In this document: in pieces, positions 50,165 through 59,267 of the stretch
How positions within the stretch are numbered: position 1 is the stretch's first letter
Layout of the letters: each line of letters opens with the position of its first letter
Source of the DNA: Pedobacter gandavensis
GTDB taxonomy: Bacteria; Bacteroidota; Bacteroidia; Sphingobacteriales; Sphingobacteriaceae
DNA: 64,000 nt
Assembly: GCF_014172405.1 (NCBI RefSeq)
Contig: NZ_WNXC01000003.1
Coordinates: forward strand, 124,001 to 188,000
Direction of reading: 5' to 3'
Notes under the pieces: generated by a model
Told to the model about the DNA's origin: nothing
The model's database searches: none
The model's input: only the letters and a program-made list of their open reading frames with translations
Position numbers and translations under genes: made by a program

Positions 50165-50608
50165 TTAATTTGTCCAAGGTGCATCACCACTAACGGTGAT
50201 TCCCATACTGCGTGCTGTACCTGCAACCATACTCATTGCAGATTCGATAGTGAAAGCATTTAAATCAGTCATTTTATCTTCAGCAATTGACTTAACCTGA
50301 TCCCAAGTCACCGAACCAACTTTCTTACGGTTGGGCTCAGCAGAACCACTCGCTAATTTAGTAGCATCCTTTAATTGGATAGCCACAGGAGGGGTTTTGA
50401 TGATAAATTCGAAAGACTTGTCAGCATAAACAGTAATTACAACTGGTAATACTTTACCTGGCTTATCTTGGGTACGAGCATTGAATTGCTTGCAAAACTC
50501 CATAATGTTCACCCCCTTAGCACCTAAAGCAGGTCCTACTGGTGGTGATGGATTTGCAGCTCCACCCTTGATTTGTAACTTAACAAGTGCACTGACTTCT
50601 TTTGCCAT
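50165..50608 (-). CDS. rplK: 50S ribosomal protein L11
   Basis: Ribosomal protein of 147 residues, normal length. The conserved N-terminal [20 protein letters not shown] (thiostrepton-site proline region) and the C-terminal rRNA-binding domain ([18 protein letters not shown]) are both visible. It sits in the GTPase-associated centre and is needed for stringent response activation by RelA-type enzymes. It follows nusG by 76 bases. Confidence 0.97.
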   Translation of the reverse strand: MAKEVSALVKLQIKGGAANPSPPVGPALGAKGVNIMEFCKQFNARTQDKPGKVLPVVITVYADKSFEFIIKTPPVAIQLKDATKLASGSAEPNRKKVGSVTWDQVKSIAEDKMTDLNAFTIESAMSMVAGTARSMGITVSGDAPWTN

Positions 50609-50684
50609 TTTCTGTTTTGTTAATTTTAATACTCAATGTTAAAATGTTGGAAGCAAGTAACATTTAAGATCTTATATAATATTT

Positions 50685-51227
50685 CTATTCTTTTTCTACC
50701 TGCATATAGTTAAGCTCCAGTGGAGTTTTTCTTCCGAAAATCTTAACCATTACTTTCAGTTTTTTCTTCTCTTCGTTCACCTCTTCGATCACGCCGGTAA
50801 AACCATTAAATGGTCCATCCATTACTTTTACGTTCTCTCCAACATAATAAGTTACATTCATGGTTTCACCTTGCTGGCTCATCTCATCAACTTTACCTAA
50901 AATGCGATTAACCTCTGCTTGACGCATAGGCACCGGGTTTCCGCCTTTATCTCCTAGAAAACCAATTACACTATTAACATTTTTAATAATGTGCTCTAGC
51001 TCTCCGTCCAAATTCGCTTCAATCAAAACATATCCAGGATAGAAGTTACGCTCTTTCGCAATCTTTTTTCCTTCTTTCATTTGATAGTATTTCTCCATTG
51101 GGATTAATACCTGAGGAACAAGGTGAGAAAAACCTAAACGGCTAATTTCAGAATCGATATACTGTTTTACCTTCTTCTCTTTACCGCTTACCGCCCTAAC
51201 TACGTACCATTTCAACTGATCGTCCAT
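50685..51227 (-). CDS. nusG: Transcription termination/antitermination factor NusG
   Basis: Elongation factor of 180 residues with an NGN domain ([18 protein letters not shown], then [15 protein letters not shown]) binding the polymerase clamp and a C-terminal KOW domain ([20 protein letters not shown]) that contacts Rho or ribosomal protein S10. It starts 9 bases after secE, in the normal secE-nusG-rplK order. Confidence 0.97.
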   Translation of the reverse strand: MDDQLKWYVVRAVSGKEKKVKQYIDSEISRLGFSHLVPQVLIPMEKYYQMKEGKKIAKERNFYPGYVLIEANLDGELEHIIKNVNSVIGFLGDKGGNPVPMRQAEVNRILGKVDEMSQQGETMNVTYYVGENVKVMDGPFNGFTGVIEEVNEEKKKLKVMVKIFGRKTPLELNYMQVEKE

Positions 51228-51236
51228 TTAGCTATA

Positions 51237-51434
51237 TTAATTAGAAAGTGATTTATAAAAAGTATCTAAAACAAAAGTAGATCCCTTATCCATTGCAAAA
51301 ACGACTAATGCAATGATAAACGAAGCTACTAGAACCAGCACTGCAGAATTTTGCAATTCTCCCCATGTAGGCCAAGTAACCTTCTGGGTCATTTCTTCAT
51401 ACGATTCTTTAATAAACTGAACTACTTTAGCCAT
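51237..51434 (-). CDS. secE: Preprotein translocase subunit SecE
   Basis: Small single-span subunit of the SecYEG channel, 65 residues. A cytoplasmic amphipathic helix (VVQFIKESYEEMTQKVTWPT) precedes the conserved WPT..EL segment and one transmembrane helix (about 28-47). Length fits single-helix SecE of Gram-positive and Bacteroidetes type, not the three-helix E. coli form. Confidence 0.95.
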   Translation of the reverse strand: MAKVVQFIKESYEEMTQKVTWPTWGELQNSAVLVLVASFIIALVVFAMDKGSTFVLDTFYKSLSN

Positions 51435-51447
51435 AATCTTTTATTAG

Positions 51448-51518
51448 CACGGGAACAAGGATTCGAACCCTGATCAAAGGTTTTGGAGACCTCTATTCTA
51501 CCGTTGAACTATTCCCGT
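51448..51518 (-). tRNA. tRNA-Trp (anticodon CCA)
   Basis: Reads acgggaa...ttcccgt as the 7-bp acceptor stem. The anticodon loop is ctCCAaa with a gaggt/acctt stem, and the T arm is caggg-ttcgaat-ccttg. 3' CCA is not encoded. It sits 13 bases upstream of secE and probably is processed from the tuf-secE transcript. Confidence 0.93.
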
Positions 51519-51568
51519 GTATATTATGCTTTATCTCTTCAACCAAGATTTAGCAGCTTTATTAGAAA

Positions 51569-51602
51569 CAAAGTAGTGGGTTTTTAAAGCCCAACTACTT
51601 TG
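51569..51602 (-). terminator. Hairpin after tuf
   Basis: A long stem with one bulged base pairs caaagtagtggg with the complementary cccaactactttg. The minus strand continues with T-rich sequence, so transcription of tuf is partly ended before the tRNA-Trp/secE part. Confidence 0.6.
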
Positions 51603-51637
51603 CTTTATTTGGTTATTTAATGCCTATTGGCTTTAAA

Positions 51638-52825
51638 TTACTTTACAATTTCAGTTACCTGACCAGCACCTACTGTTCTACCACCCTCACGGATTGCGAA
51701 ACGTAGACCTTTTTCCATTGCGATTGCGTTGATCAATTTAACATTGATAGTAACGTTATCACCTGGCATTACCATTTCAGTTCCTTCAACTAAGGTGATT
51801 TCACCTGTAACGTCTGTGGTACGGAAATAGAATTGTGGACGGTATTTGTTAAAGAATGGAGTGTGACGTCCACCTTCAGCTTTTGATAATACATAGATCT
51901 CAGCTTTGAAATCAGTGTGAGGAGTTACTGAACCTGGTTTACAGATTACCATACCACGACGGATATCAGTTTTCTCAATACCACGTAACAATAGACCTAC
52001 GTTATCACCTGCTTCACCATAATCAAGGATCTTACGGAACATCTCAACACCTGTTACAGTTGATTTAAGATTTTCAGCACCCATACCTAAGATCTCAACT
52101 GGATCTCCAGAGTTGATTACACCACGCTCAATACGACCAGTTGCTACAGTACCACGACCAGTGATCGAGAATACATCTTCAACAGGCATTAAGAATGGAA
52201 GGTCAGTTAAACGTGGAGGGATTGGAATGTAGCTATCTACAGCATCCATTAATTCCATGATTTTAGCAACCCAAGTAGGATCTCCGTTCAAACCACCAAG
52301 AGCTGAACCTTGAATTACAGGGATATCATCACCAGGGAATTCATAGAAAGATAACAATTCACGAACTTCCATCTCTACTAATTCTAGTAATTCAGGATCG
52401 TCAACCATATCCACTTTATTCATGAATACTACCAATGAAGGAACACCAACCTGACGAGCCAATAGAATGTGCTCACGAGTTTGTGGCATTGGACCATCTG
52501 TAGCAGCTACAACGATGATAGCTCCATCCATTTGCGCAGCACCAGTAACCATGTTCTTTACATAATCCGCGTGACCTGGACAGTCAACGTGTGCATAGTG
52601 ACGGTTAGCTGTTGAATACTCAACGTGTGCTGTATTGATAGTGATACCTCTTTCTTTTTCCTCTGGAGCAGAGTCAATAGAATCAAATGAACGCGCCTCA
52701 GATAAACCAGCATCAGATAACACTTTAGTGATAGCTGCTGTTAAGGTTGTTTTACCGTGGTCAACGTGACCGATTGTGCCGATGTTTAAGTGCGGCTTGC
52801 TGCGGTCAAACTTTTCTTTTGCCAT
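51638..52825 (-). CDS. tuf: Elongation factor Tu
   Basis: GTPase of 395 residues delivering aminoacyl-tRNA to the ribosome. The P-loop is GHVDHGKTT (about 18-26); the effector region [12 protein letters not shown], the DCPGHADYV (G3) and NKVD (G4) motifs and the two following beta-barrel domains are complete. It lies between tRNA-Thr and tRNA-Trp, a common arrangement. It is the only tuf gene in this window. Confidence 0.98.
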   Translation of the reverse strand: MAKEKFDRSKPHLNIGTIGHVDHGKTTLTAAITKVLSDAGLSEARSFDSIDSAPEEKERGITINTAHVEYSTANRHYAHVDCPGHADYVKNMVTGAAQMDGAIIVVAATDGPMPQTREHILLARQVGVPSLVVFMNKVDMVDDPELLELVEMEVRELLSFYEFPGDDIPVIQGSALGGLNGDPTWVAKIMELMDAVDSYIPIPPRLTDLPFLMPVEDVFSITGRGTVATGRIERGVINSGDPVEILGMGAENLKSTVTGVEMFRKILDYGEAGDNVGLLLRGIEKTDIRRGMVICKPGSVTPHTDFKAEIYVLSKAEGGRHTPFFNKYRPQFYFRTTDVTGEITLVEGTEMVMPGDNVTINVKLINAIAMEKGLRFAIREGGRTVGAGQVTEIVK

Positions 52826-52949
52826 GTTTTTATACTTATTAGTAGGTTATAACTTTTTTATTTATTAATTGTTTTGATACAAATTCAACACAAAAAACCT
52901 TGTTCAACTGCTATAAACGACAGATTCAACAAAGCTTGTTTTTATCTTG

Positions 52950-53021
<72 letters not shown>

Positions 53022-53123
53022 TTTTAATCTCAGCTTCAATCTAAATTAAATTAAGTAGTTCAATTTTGATATTCGAATTGAACTACTCAATTCCTTGCCG
53101 ATTCTCCAGCTTTTCCAATTTTG

Positions 53124-53196
53124 AGCGAAAGACGAGGTTCGAACTCGCGACCTATAGCTTGGAAGGCTATCGCTCTACCAACTGAGCTACTTTCGC
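53124..53196 (-). tRNA. tRNA-Gly (anticodon TCC)
   Basis: Acceptor gcgaaag/ctttcgc, D arm gctcagttggtagagc, anticodon stem-loop atagc-ctTCCaa-gctat and T arm gcgag-ttcgaac-ctcgt. 3' CCA not encoded. Confidence 0.95.
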
Positions 53197-53206
53197 TTTT
53201 TTATTG

Positions 53207-53289
53207 TGGGGGGAGAAGGATTCGAACCTTCGAAGTCTTGCGACAACAGAGTTACAGTCTGTCCCATTTGGCCACTCTGGTATCCCCCC
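53207..53289 (-). tRNA. tRNA-Tyr (anticodon GTA)
   Basis: A class II tRNA with a long variable arm, 83 bases. Acceptor gggggga/tcccccc, anticodon stem-loop acaga-ctGTAac-tctgt and T arm gaagg-ttcgaat-ccttc. It is 10 bases from tRNA-Gly. Confidence 0.93.
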
Positions 53290-53332
53290 CTACCTTTAAC
53301 TTGCCAACACTTTGCAGTATCGAAGTTAAAAG

Positions 53333-53405
<73 letters not shown>

Positions 53406-53539
53406 TAATATGATCATTGCAATGGTATGCCCAATGATTTTTTAAATTTTAATCTTTCACAGAACTAATCCGAATCTTTTAAGAGAAACGCCCTCTCTGA
53501 TTGGGATTGCAAATGTACACCAATTTTAATATGATCCAA

Positions 53540-53579
53540 AATTATTTTAAAAAAAAAATGGCAGGACTTGATCCTGCCA
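53540..53579 (-). terminator. Terminator of the hibernation factor gene
   Basis: tggcagga (53559-53566) pairs with tcctgcca (53572-53579) around 5 bases, and the minus strand then has a run of about ten T. It is 32 bases after the raiA stop codon. Confidence 0.85.
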
Positions 53580-53611
53580 CCCTTTTTATTAAAAACCTTC
53601 AAAATATCAGC

Positions 53612-53959
53612 CTAATAATCAGATACTTCGTCAGCATTTAAAATTGCTTTATGTTCACTTAATTTTTCTCTTGTTTTATCTTTGTGTTTAGTGATTTGCT
53701 TTCTTAACGACTCAATTGCCAAATCTGTGGCCTCCTCAAAAGATTTACATTGTTCCTTTGCGAACATCGTAACTCCCGGAACGATCAGTTTGATCTCACT
53801 TATTTTGTTTGCTTCATCCTCTACATTTTCTAATTTCAAATAAACCTCCCCACTAATAATCTGGTCGAAGTACTGGTCTAACTTATCTGTTTTCTTCTGA
53901 ATGAACTCCAATAATTTCTGGTCTGCATTGAAATGGATCGATTGAACTGTAATTTTCAT
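53612..53959 (-). CDS. raiA: Ribosome hibernation-promoting factor (HPF/RaiA family, short form)
   Basis: Protein of 115 residues with the single S30AE domain: MKITVQSIHFNADQKLLEFI opening, then KLDQYFDQIISGEV and the CKSFEEATDLAIESLRKQITK helix. It binds the 30S decoding region and silences ribosomes under slow growth. It lacks the C-terminal dimerisation domain of long HPF. Neighbours are xerC 14 bases upstream on the same strand and tRNA genes downstream. Confidence 0.9.
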   Translation of the reverse strand: MKITVQSIHFNADQKLLEFIQKKTDKLDQYFDQIISGEVYLKLENVEDEANKISEIKLIVPGVTMFAKEQCKSFEEATDLAIESLRKQITKHKDKTREKLSEHKAILNADEVSDY

Positions 53960-53973
53960 TGTTTCCTCCTTTT

Positions 53974-54858
53974 TTATGCCTTTGGATGGGCTTGTTTATA
54001 TATTGATTTTAATCTCTCTATAGAGTTATGTGTATACACCTGGGTAGCCGCTAGACTGGCATGCCCCAATAACTCTTTTATTGCATTCAAATCTGCCCCC
54101 CTGTTTAAAAGGCTTGTTGCATATGAATGACGCAAAACATGGGGGCTTTTTTTATCCTGTGTGGATATAAATGTCAAATAACTGGTCACGATCCTATAAA
54201 TGAGTTTAGGATAAGCTGCTGCTCCTTTATCTGTAACGAATAAGGGACCCATTTTGTTATGAAAATTTTGTAATGTTTTTATATCAAGGTAAGCTTTCAG
54301 CTGATCTGCAAGGAGTTTGCTGATGGGAATAATTCTTTCCTTATTTCTTTTCCCCATCACCCGGATTGTAGACCCATAAAAATCAATGCTTTCCGCAGTC
54401 AGCGAAAGTAATTCGGCCAAACGCATACCTGTTCCAAACAAAGTTTCAATGACCACTTTATCACGAATTGAAGGGAAAGTCTCGCTAAAAAATTCGCCGG
54501 AATCTAATAAAACATCCAACTTTTGATCTTCTATGAATACAGGTAGTCTTTGGGGGATTTTTGGCGCCCTCAGCAGCGTCATTGGACTGGTGCTGATCAA
54601 ACCTTCACGCAACTGATATTTATAGAAGCTACGAAGCGTAGAAAGCTTCCTTCCTATAGTACGCTCGGAAACTTCCGCTTCCATCAAAGCCACCATGTAG
54701 CTTCTAACCTGCGCATGGCCGGCTTCCAGTAGTGACAGTTCAAAAGACTGGTTCAGAAAATCACTAAACTGCAAGAGGTCCGTTTGATAAGACTTCAGGG
54801 TATGTGGAGAATAACGTTTCTCGTGCTGGAGATATAGGAGGAATTGCGCAATAACCAT
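53974..54858 (-). CDS. Tyrosine recombinase XerC/XerD
   Basis: Chromosome-dimer resolvase type recombinase, 294 residues from the ATG at 54858. An upstream ATG (54930) adds 24 residues but lies just after the rpsU terminator and gives an unlikely N-terminus. The N-terminal core-binding domain (1-90) begins MVIAQFLLYLQHEKRYSPHT; the catalytic domain holds the first Arg in GTGMRLAELL, the Lys in MGKRNKERIIP, HVLRHSYATSLL (HxxR), LGHASLAATQ (His) and the nucleophile Tyr in QVYTH. It is linked to raiA by a 14-base gap. Though next to tRNAs, length and context fit Xer rather than a phage integrase. Confidence 0.9.
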   Translation of the reverse strand: MVIAQFLLYLQHEKRYSPHTLKSYQTDLLQFSDFLNQSFELSLLEAGHAQVRSYMVALMEAEVSERTIGRKLSTLRSFYKYQLREGLISTSPMTLLRAPKIPQRLPVFIEDQKLDVLLDSGEFFSETFPSIRDKVVIETLFGTGMRLAELLSLTAESIDFYGSTIRVMGKRNKERIIPISKLLADQLKAYLDIKTLQNFHNKMGPLFVTDKGAAAYPKLIYRIVTSYLTFISTQDKKSPHVLRHSYATSLLNRGADLNAIKELLGHASLAATQVYTHNSIERLKSIYKQAHPKA

Positions 54859-54942
54859 AGGGCATACTATTTGTAAAACACGATAAGTGAATATACAAAA
54901 GATCCCTCGTGAAACGGTCAGAAATTTCACATTTAAAATAAA

Positions 54943-54973
54943 AAAGCGCTATTGGGTTCACCCATAGCGCTTT
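54943..54973 (-). terminator. Terminator of rpsU
   Basis: aaagcgctat (54943-54952) pairs with atagcgcttt (54964-54973). The minus strand then reads a run of T. It lies 24 bases after the rpsU stop codon. Confidence 0.85.
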
Positions 54974-54997
54974 AATATCATAGAAACTTTTTAGAAA

Positions 54998-55192
54998 CTA
55001 TACAGTTCCTTCAAGTTGCATGTTCTGCTTGTAAATAGCATGTTTAACTAACGTACGACGAGCTACAGATTTTTTCTCATAAGCTTGGCGGCTACGCAAT
55101 TCTCTTAACACACCTGTTTTTTCAAATTTCTTTTTGAAACGTTTCAAGGCTTTATCTAGTGATTCGCCGTCTTTAATATTAATGATAATCAT
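54998..55192 (-). CDS. rpsU: 30S ribosomal protein S21
   Basis: Basic protein of 64 residues. IINIKDGESLDKALKRFKKK is the conserved start, followed by RELRSRQAYEKKSVARR. It sits at the mRNA 3' Shine-Dalgarno region of the 30S subunit. The gene has its own terminator and is followed by xerC and raiA on the same strand. Confidence 0.96.
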   Translation of the reverse strand: MIIINIKDGESLDKALKRFKKKFEKTGVLRELRSRQAYEKKSVARRTLVKHAIYKQNMQLEGTV

Positions 55193-55332
55193 AACGTAAT
55201 ATACCCCCTCTCGTTGTTTTTAGGATTGCAAAGATAGAGCTTTGTTTTGAGAATCAAAACAATAAGTGTATTTTTATTTAAAACAAAGCCCAACTTAATT
55301 TGTCTATGATTTAATACTTACACAATCGACCT

Positions 55333-55704
55333 ATGAAATCAAAAAAAACGCTTTTCATCGTCCTCGGCATCGTTCTGCTGATCCTGGTTAGCTTCGTCTA
55401 CTTCCGCTTCTACTTTGTACTTGGAGAAGGTGTAAAGGCAGGAGAACTCAACTATGTCGTTAAAAAAGGTTATTTGTTTAAAACCTATGAAGGGAAATTA
55501 ATCCAAACCGGAATAAAGTCCAAACAAACCGGAAACATCCAGTCCAATGAATTTGAGTTTTCTGTGGAAAATGCTGCAGTAGCAGAGAAGATGATGCTGA
55601 ACAGCGGAAAAGTATTTGAACTACGTTACAAAGAGTACATGGGAGCCTTGCCTTGGAGAGGCTATAGTAACTATGTGGTCTACGAAATTATCTCCATCCA
55701 ATAA
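55333..55704 (+). CDS. Small membrane-anchored protein of unknown function
   Basis: Protein of 123 residues with one N-terminal transmembrane helix (about 5-30) and a soluble part of about 90 residues with several beta strands. Homologues in Bacteroidetes are often labelled 6-phosphogluconate dehydrogenase, but no NADP-binding motif or catalytic residue of that enzyme is present and the protein is far too short, so the name should not be used. It is monocistronic and ends before the convergent terminator at 55714-55740. Confidence 0.75.
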   Translation: MKSKKTLFIVLGIVLLILVSFVYFRFYFVLGEGVKAGELNYVVKKGYLFKTYEGKLIQTGIKSKQTGNIQSNEFEFSVENAAVAEKMMLNSGKVFELRYKEYMGALPWRGYSNYVVYEIISIQ

Positions 55705-55713
55705 GAATAAAAA

Positions 55714-55740
55714 ATACGGCGACCATCACAGTCGCCGTAT
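55714..55740. terminator. Convergent terminator before the acyl-CoA dehydrogenase gene end
   Basis: A perfect 10-bp stem (55714-55723 with 55731-55740) with a 7-base loop. The minus strand is followed by six T, so it best serves the acyl-CoA dehydrogenase gene. Confidence 0.85.
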
Positions 55741-55796
55741 CCGTTCTTGGTTATATTTGGTTAGAATATGCTTGTTGTATTTAGTAAGGTATTAAA

Positions 55797-56969
55797 TTAA
55801 TCTTTTAAAAGTTCTCTTGCGATCACTATTTTTTGTATTTCGGAAGTCCCTTCCCCAATCGTACACAATTTACTATCCCTGTAAAACTTCTCTACCGGAA
55901 AATCCTTTGTGTATCCATATCCGCCAAAAATCTGTACGGATTCTGTGGCACAACGCACAGACACTTCAGAAGCAAAATATTTTGCCATAGCTGATTCCTT
56001 CGTCATTGGTAACCCACGATTCTTTAAATCAGCAGCCTGTCTGATCAATAGCTCTGCAGCCTCAATCTCTGTGGCCATATCTGCCAGTTTAAAACTGATG
56101 CCCTGAAAACTAGCAATAGGTTGTCCAAACTGATGACGTTCTTTTGCATAAGCAACAGCCGCTTCATAAGCCCCTTTAGCAATCCCTAAAGACAATGCAG
56201 CAATAGAGATCCTACCGCCATCCAAGACTTTCATCGCTTGTTTAAACCCTTCGCCTACCTTACCCAGTAAGTTTTCTTTAGGTACACGGCAATTGTCGAA
56301 AATCATTTCTGTTGTTTCTGAAGCACGCATCCCCAGTTTATTCTCCTTTTTACCGGCTGAGAAACCAGGTGTACCACGTTCTACAACAATTGCTGAAATT
56401 CCCTTTGAATCCCCTTTATCGCCAGTACGAACCATGACTACTGCGACATCGCCACTTTTACCATGAGTAATCCAGTTTTTAGCGCCATTAATGACATACT
56501 CATCCCCTTCTAATCTTGCAGTGGTCATCATTCCTAAAGCATCAGAACCGGTATTCGCTTCTGTTAGCCCCCAAGCTCCGATCCATTCCGCTGTAGCCAG
56601 TTTAGGTAGCCATTTATGTTTTTGTTCTTCTGTACCAAAAGCTAAAATATGTCCCGTACATAAAGAATTGTGTGCCGCTACGGATAAGCCGATAGAACCA
56701 CAAACTTTGGCCACCTCCACAATCACATCTACATACTCCTGATAGCCGAAACCGGAGCCTCCATAAATTTCTGGAACCAATACCCCCATCAACCCCAGTC
56801 CGCCGAGCTTCTTAAAAACCTCTACAGGGAAATGTTGTGCTTCATCCCATTCCATTACGTGTGGACGAATATTTTTCTCAGCAAAATCTTTTACCATCTT
56901 CCTGATCATCTCCTGATTTTCTGAAATACTAAAGTTGTAGCCTACAGGACTATCCATCGTTTCTAACAT
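55797..56969 (-). CDS. Acyl-CoA dehydrogenase
   Basis: Flavoenzyme of 390 residues, full length for the short-chain/butyryl group. It has the N-terminal helical domain, the FAD-binding TEANTGSDA segment (about 136-144), a WITHGKSG loop and the C-terminal GEGTSEIQKIV, where the Glu before GTSEI is the likely catalytic base. It dehydrogenates acyl-CoA at C2-C3 and passes electrons to ETF. Chain-length preference cannot be fixed, and no other beta-oxidation gene is next to it. Confidence 0.92.
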   Translation of the reverse strand: MLETMDSPVGYNFSISENQEMIRKMVKDFAEKNIRPHVMEWDEAQHFPVEVFKKLGGLGLMGVLVPEIYGGSGFGYQEYVDVIVEVAKVCGSIGLSVAAHNSLCTGHILAFGTEEQKHKWLPKLATAEWIGAWGLTEANTGSDALGMMTTARLEGDEYVINGAKNWITHGKSGDVAVVMVRTGDKGDSKGISAIVVERGTPGFSAGKKENKLGMRASETTEMIFDNCRVPKENLLGKVGEGFKQAMKVLDGGRISIAALSLGIAKGAYEAAVAYAKERHQFGQPIASFQGISFKLADMATEIEAAELLIRQAADLKNRGLPMTKESAMAKYFASEVSVRCATESVQIFGGYGYTKDFPVEKFYRDSKLCTIGEGTSEIQKIVIARELLKD

Positions 56970-57168
56970 ATCTTATTGTTTGAATTTGAGCAATTATAAG
57001 GAATAAAAACTATAGCAACCACAGTTAAAAATTCGCTTCTAGATAGAACGAAACGGTATTTAGTTCATTAACCGTACCCCTTCATTTTTAACGAAAGCAA
57101 TGGAACCCAATAGTAGTTTGTATTTTTTTTTAATTTAGTTTTGAAAAGACCATTAATTCAGTGCAATC

Positions 57169-58224
57169 ATGAGATTTATTACCCGAAAAGACCTATTTCA
57201 ACAATTAAAAAATGACCTGATTGGGAAGGATGCTTACCGGGGAGTAACCCTCACCTACTCCTGGATGGCCAATCAGTTTGGCCACTTTTCTCTGGGCTTT
57301 ATTCCCACCTTTATCTTATACACTTTTTTAAGCACCAAAACTGAGCTATCCAGACCCGAAATCTGGGCTCCCGCGATCATCTGGGGATGCTGGATTCTAT
57401 TTGAATTGTACAATTTCCTCGGCCCCCTGCTTTTTAATGTCAATTCTAAAAAACAAGACCTTCAAAATGAAGACTATATCTTTCACCCGGAATGGGGAAA
57501 CATTACTTTTGATACCCTGACTGATCTTTGCTTTTTTGGATTAGGTGCATTCTCCTGTAGCTTACTCTGTACCTATAGTCTGCCGGCAATGGTCATTTTC
57601 CTAATCCTTTCTGTGTTGGTTATTTACCCATCGTATTACTGGTACGCTACAAAAATGCACCTTCAAAATGCAGGATATCCCTTTCAAATCCGACTGAGCC
57701 AATGGAAATTCAAAATTCAGGACCAGGATAAAGCCATCATTACAGATTTTGTCAAAAATCCCCAAAGCGGGAAACATTTGTTATTGTTCGGTTCTAAAGG
57801 AAGCGGAAAGACGTCTCTATCAGTAGCCATTGCGACCGAATTATCGATCAAGAACAACCGTTGCAGTTATGTAACCGCTACGAAACTCTTGTCTATGTTT
57901 TTTGAAAAGGCAGAGCGGGTGGGACTTTCCCCGGGATCCTGGGCATGGCATGACTCTTCCTTATTGATTATAGATGACATCAATCCTGGCGGTCAGATTA
58001 AAAAAGACATCCTTCGCGCGCCCTTATTTTATGAATTATTGGATAATCCAGAATATGGTCCCTTCAACAAAGAATACTTAAGAAAGATGAACACCATATG
58101 GGTGATGGGAAATGAAGAAGCGCCCGAGCAATTGGAGGAACGCTGGGAAAATTTATTTAAACAGATTGGTATTGATGAATCAAATGTTCTGCGTGTAAAC
58201 CTTGACCCGGTTATGGTAAAATAG
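57169..58224 (+). CDS. Membrane-anchored P-loop ATPase of unknown function
   Basis: No family recognised. The 351-residue protein has an N-terminal half with about four hydrophobic segments (near 38-55, 66-84, 115-137 and 138-155) and a C-terminal cytoplasmic ATPase domain. Walker A is GSKGSGKT (208-215) and Walker B is LLIIDD (265-270), followed by a possible sensor segment WVMGNEEAP (about 310-318). The order and spacing of these motifs recall DnaC/IstB-like AAA ATPases. The last 14 bases overlap the convergent PAS-LuxR gene. It has no obvious operon partner. Confidence 0.75.
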   Translation: MRFITRKDLFQQLKNDLIGKDAYRGVTLTYSWMANQFGHFSLGFIPTFILYTFLSTKTELSRPEIWAPAIIWGCWILFELYNFLGPLLFNVNSKKQDLQNEDYIFHPEWGNITFDTLTDLCFFGLGAFSCSLLCTYSLPAMVIFLILSVLVIYPSYYWYATKMHLQNAGYPFQIRLSQWKFKIQDQDKAIITDFVKNPQSGKHLLLFGSKGSGKTSLSVAIATELSIKNNRCSYVTATKLLSMFFEKAERVGLSPGSWAWHDSSLLIIDDINPGGQIKKDILRAPLFYELLDNPEYGPFNKEYLRKMNTIWVMGNEEAPEQLEERWENLFKQIGIDESNVLRVNLDPVMVK

Positions 58225-58954
58225 AATTGTCGTAAGCGAAGCTCACAAGGTGAGTTAGACTTTTTACATTGAAACGCTTATATAAAGGAATGATCCTTTT
58301 TTCTATCGCAGAATGTGAAACCTTAAGGTCCCGGGCAATCTCCTTAAAAGAATAACCCTTTGCCACCAACTCCAAAGCTTCCCTTTCCTTATTGGAAATG
58401 GCCAGATAGCTGAACAAAATTTTGTTCAACTCCTCTTCGAATTTCTCCTTTTCCGGTCCATAAGCAGCATAACGCATTACTTTACCGAAAATAAGACTTC
58501 TGTTGACTTGAAAACGACCAATGATTGCGGTGATTTTTCCATTTTCAGAACTATATACACCCACTCTGGCAAAAATAGGTACCGCTGTCCCATCCTTATG
58601 GATTTTCTTTAATTCTATGCTGAAACTGTATTTTTCAAGGTCTTTACTCTTTTGATGAATAAACTGGAGTGCCTTATCATTAAGTTCATGAGAAAAGGGA
58701 GCGAACTCTGGTGCCGACATGTTCACAATGGCCAGCATATTAATTTCGTTGTCTTTATAACCCAGGATCTCTTCCCATCCACCGGCATAAATCATGCGGT
58801 GCTCTTTAAAAGAGTAGATGTAAATCGCCTCATCAGGAAACCTCGGCAAAGTCCGGGCGTAAAAAATAGCCGTTTCACTTTCCAAATCTGTCGGAACATC
58901 TGTGATAAATGTTTTAGAATAATCCCCAAAGTTCTCGCTCGACTGCATTTTCAT
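58211..58954 (-). CDS. PAS-domain LuxR-type transcriptional regulator
   Basis: Regulator of 247 residues. A PAS fold covers about 30-155 (FPDEAIYIYSFKEHRMIYAGG, KIHKDGTAVPIFARVGVY). A LuxR helix-turn-helix follows (about 185-245): NKEREALELVAKGYSFKEIA and SHSAIEKRIIPLYKRFNVKS. No receiver domain is present, so the signal would be sensed by the PAS domain. Its 3' end overlaps the convergent P-loop ATPase gene by 14 bases. Confidence 0.85.
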   Translation of the reverse strand: MKMQSSENFGDYSKTFITDVPTDLESETAIFYARTLPRFPDEAIYIYSFKEHRMIYAGGWEEILGYKDNEINMLAIVNMSAPEFAPFSHELNDKALQFIHQKSKDLEKYSFSIELKKIHKDGTAVPIFARVGVYSSENGKITAIIGRFQVNRSLIFGKVMRYAAYGPEKEKFEEELNKILFSYLAISNKEREALELVAKGYSFKEIARDLKVSHSAIEKRIIPLYKRFNVKSLTHLVSFAYDNSILP

Positions 58955-59117
58955 TGAAATATTTTCTTTTTTACAAAAGATAAAACGTAGAACTGCGTAT
59001 TTTCTCAGTTGACATTCCCCTTATCTGGGAGTAATTTTACGGCAAAATAAATACATAAACAAAAATCTATCCCAAGAATATAGAAAACATATCAATTATC
59101 TATATAAACAATACACC

Positions 59118-59240
59118 ATGTATCTCAAAAACATCAACAACAAATCATATGTTACCCGATATTCCATTGTCGTATTAAAGACCATTGCCATTGTGTTATT
59201 TATCTTTTGCTTTTACCAAGCCTGCAAAATCACCAGTTAG
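59118..59240 (+). CDS. Putative 40-residue membrane peptide
   Basis: ATG to TAG, 40 codons: a polar start (MYLKNINNKSYVTRYS), a hydrophobic stretch (about 17-34, with IAIVLFIFCFY) and a short tail. It lies alone in an otherwise empty gap and is followed by a 15-bp bulged hairpin (59268-59302). No homologue is recognised. The evidence is the hydrophobic segment, its AT-rich leader and a possible terminator only. Confidence 0.4.
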   Translation: MYLKNINNKSYVTRYSIVVLKTIAIVLFIFCFYQACKITS

Positions 59241-59267
59241 TATATAACTCCCCCCTTTTATATTTAT

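Noticed and set aside
53974..54858. Tyrosine recombinase beside a tRNA cluster, which looks like a phage or island integrase at a tRNA attachment site
   Set aside because: Length (294), conserved catalytic residues and the rpsU-xerC-raiA setting fit housekeeping Xer. No phage genes and no duplicated tRNA 3' ends are seen in the window.
55333..55704. The common label 6-phosphogluconate dehydrogenase
   Set aside because: 123 residues, a transmembrane helix and no NADP-binding or catalytic motif; the label is unsupported.
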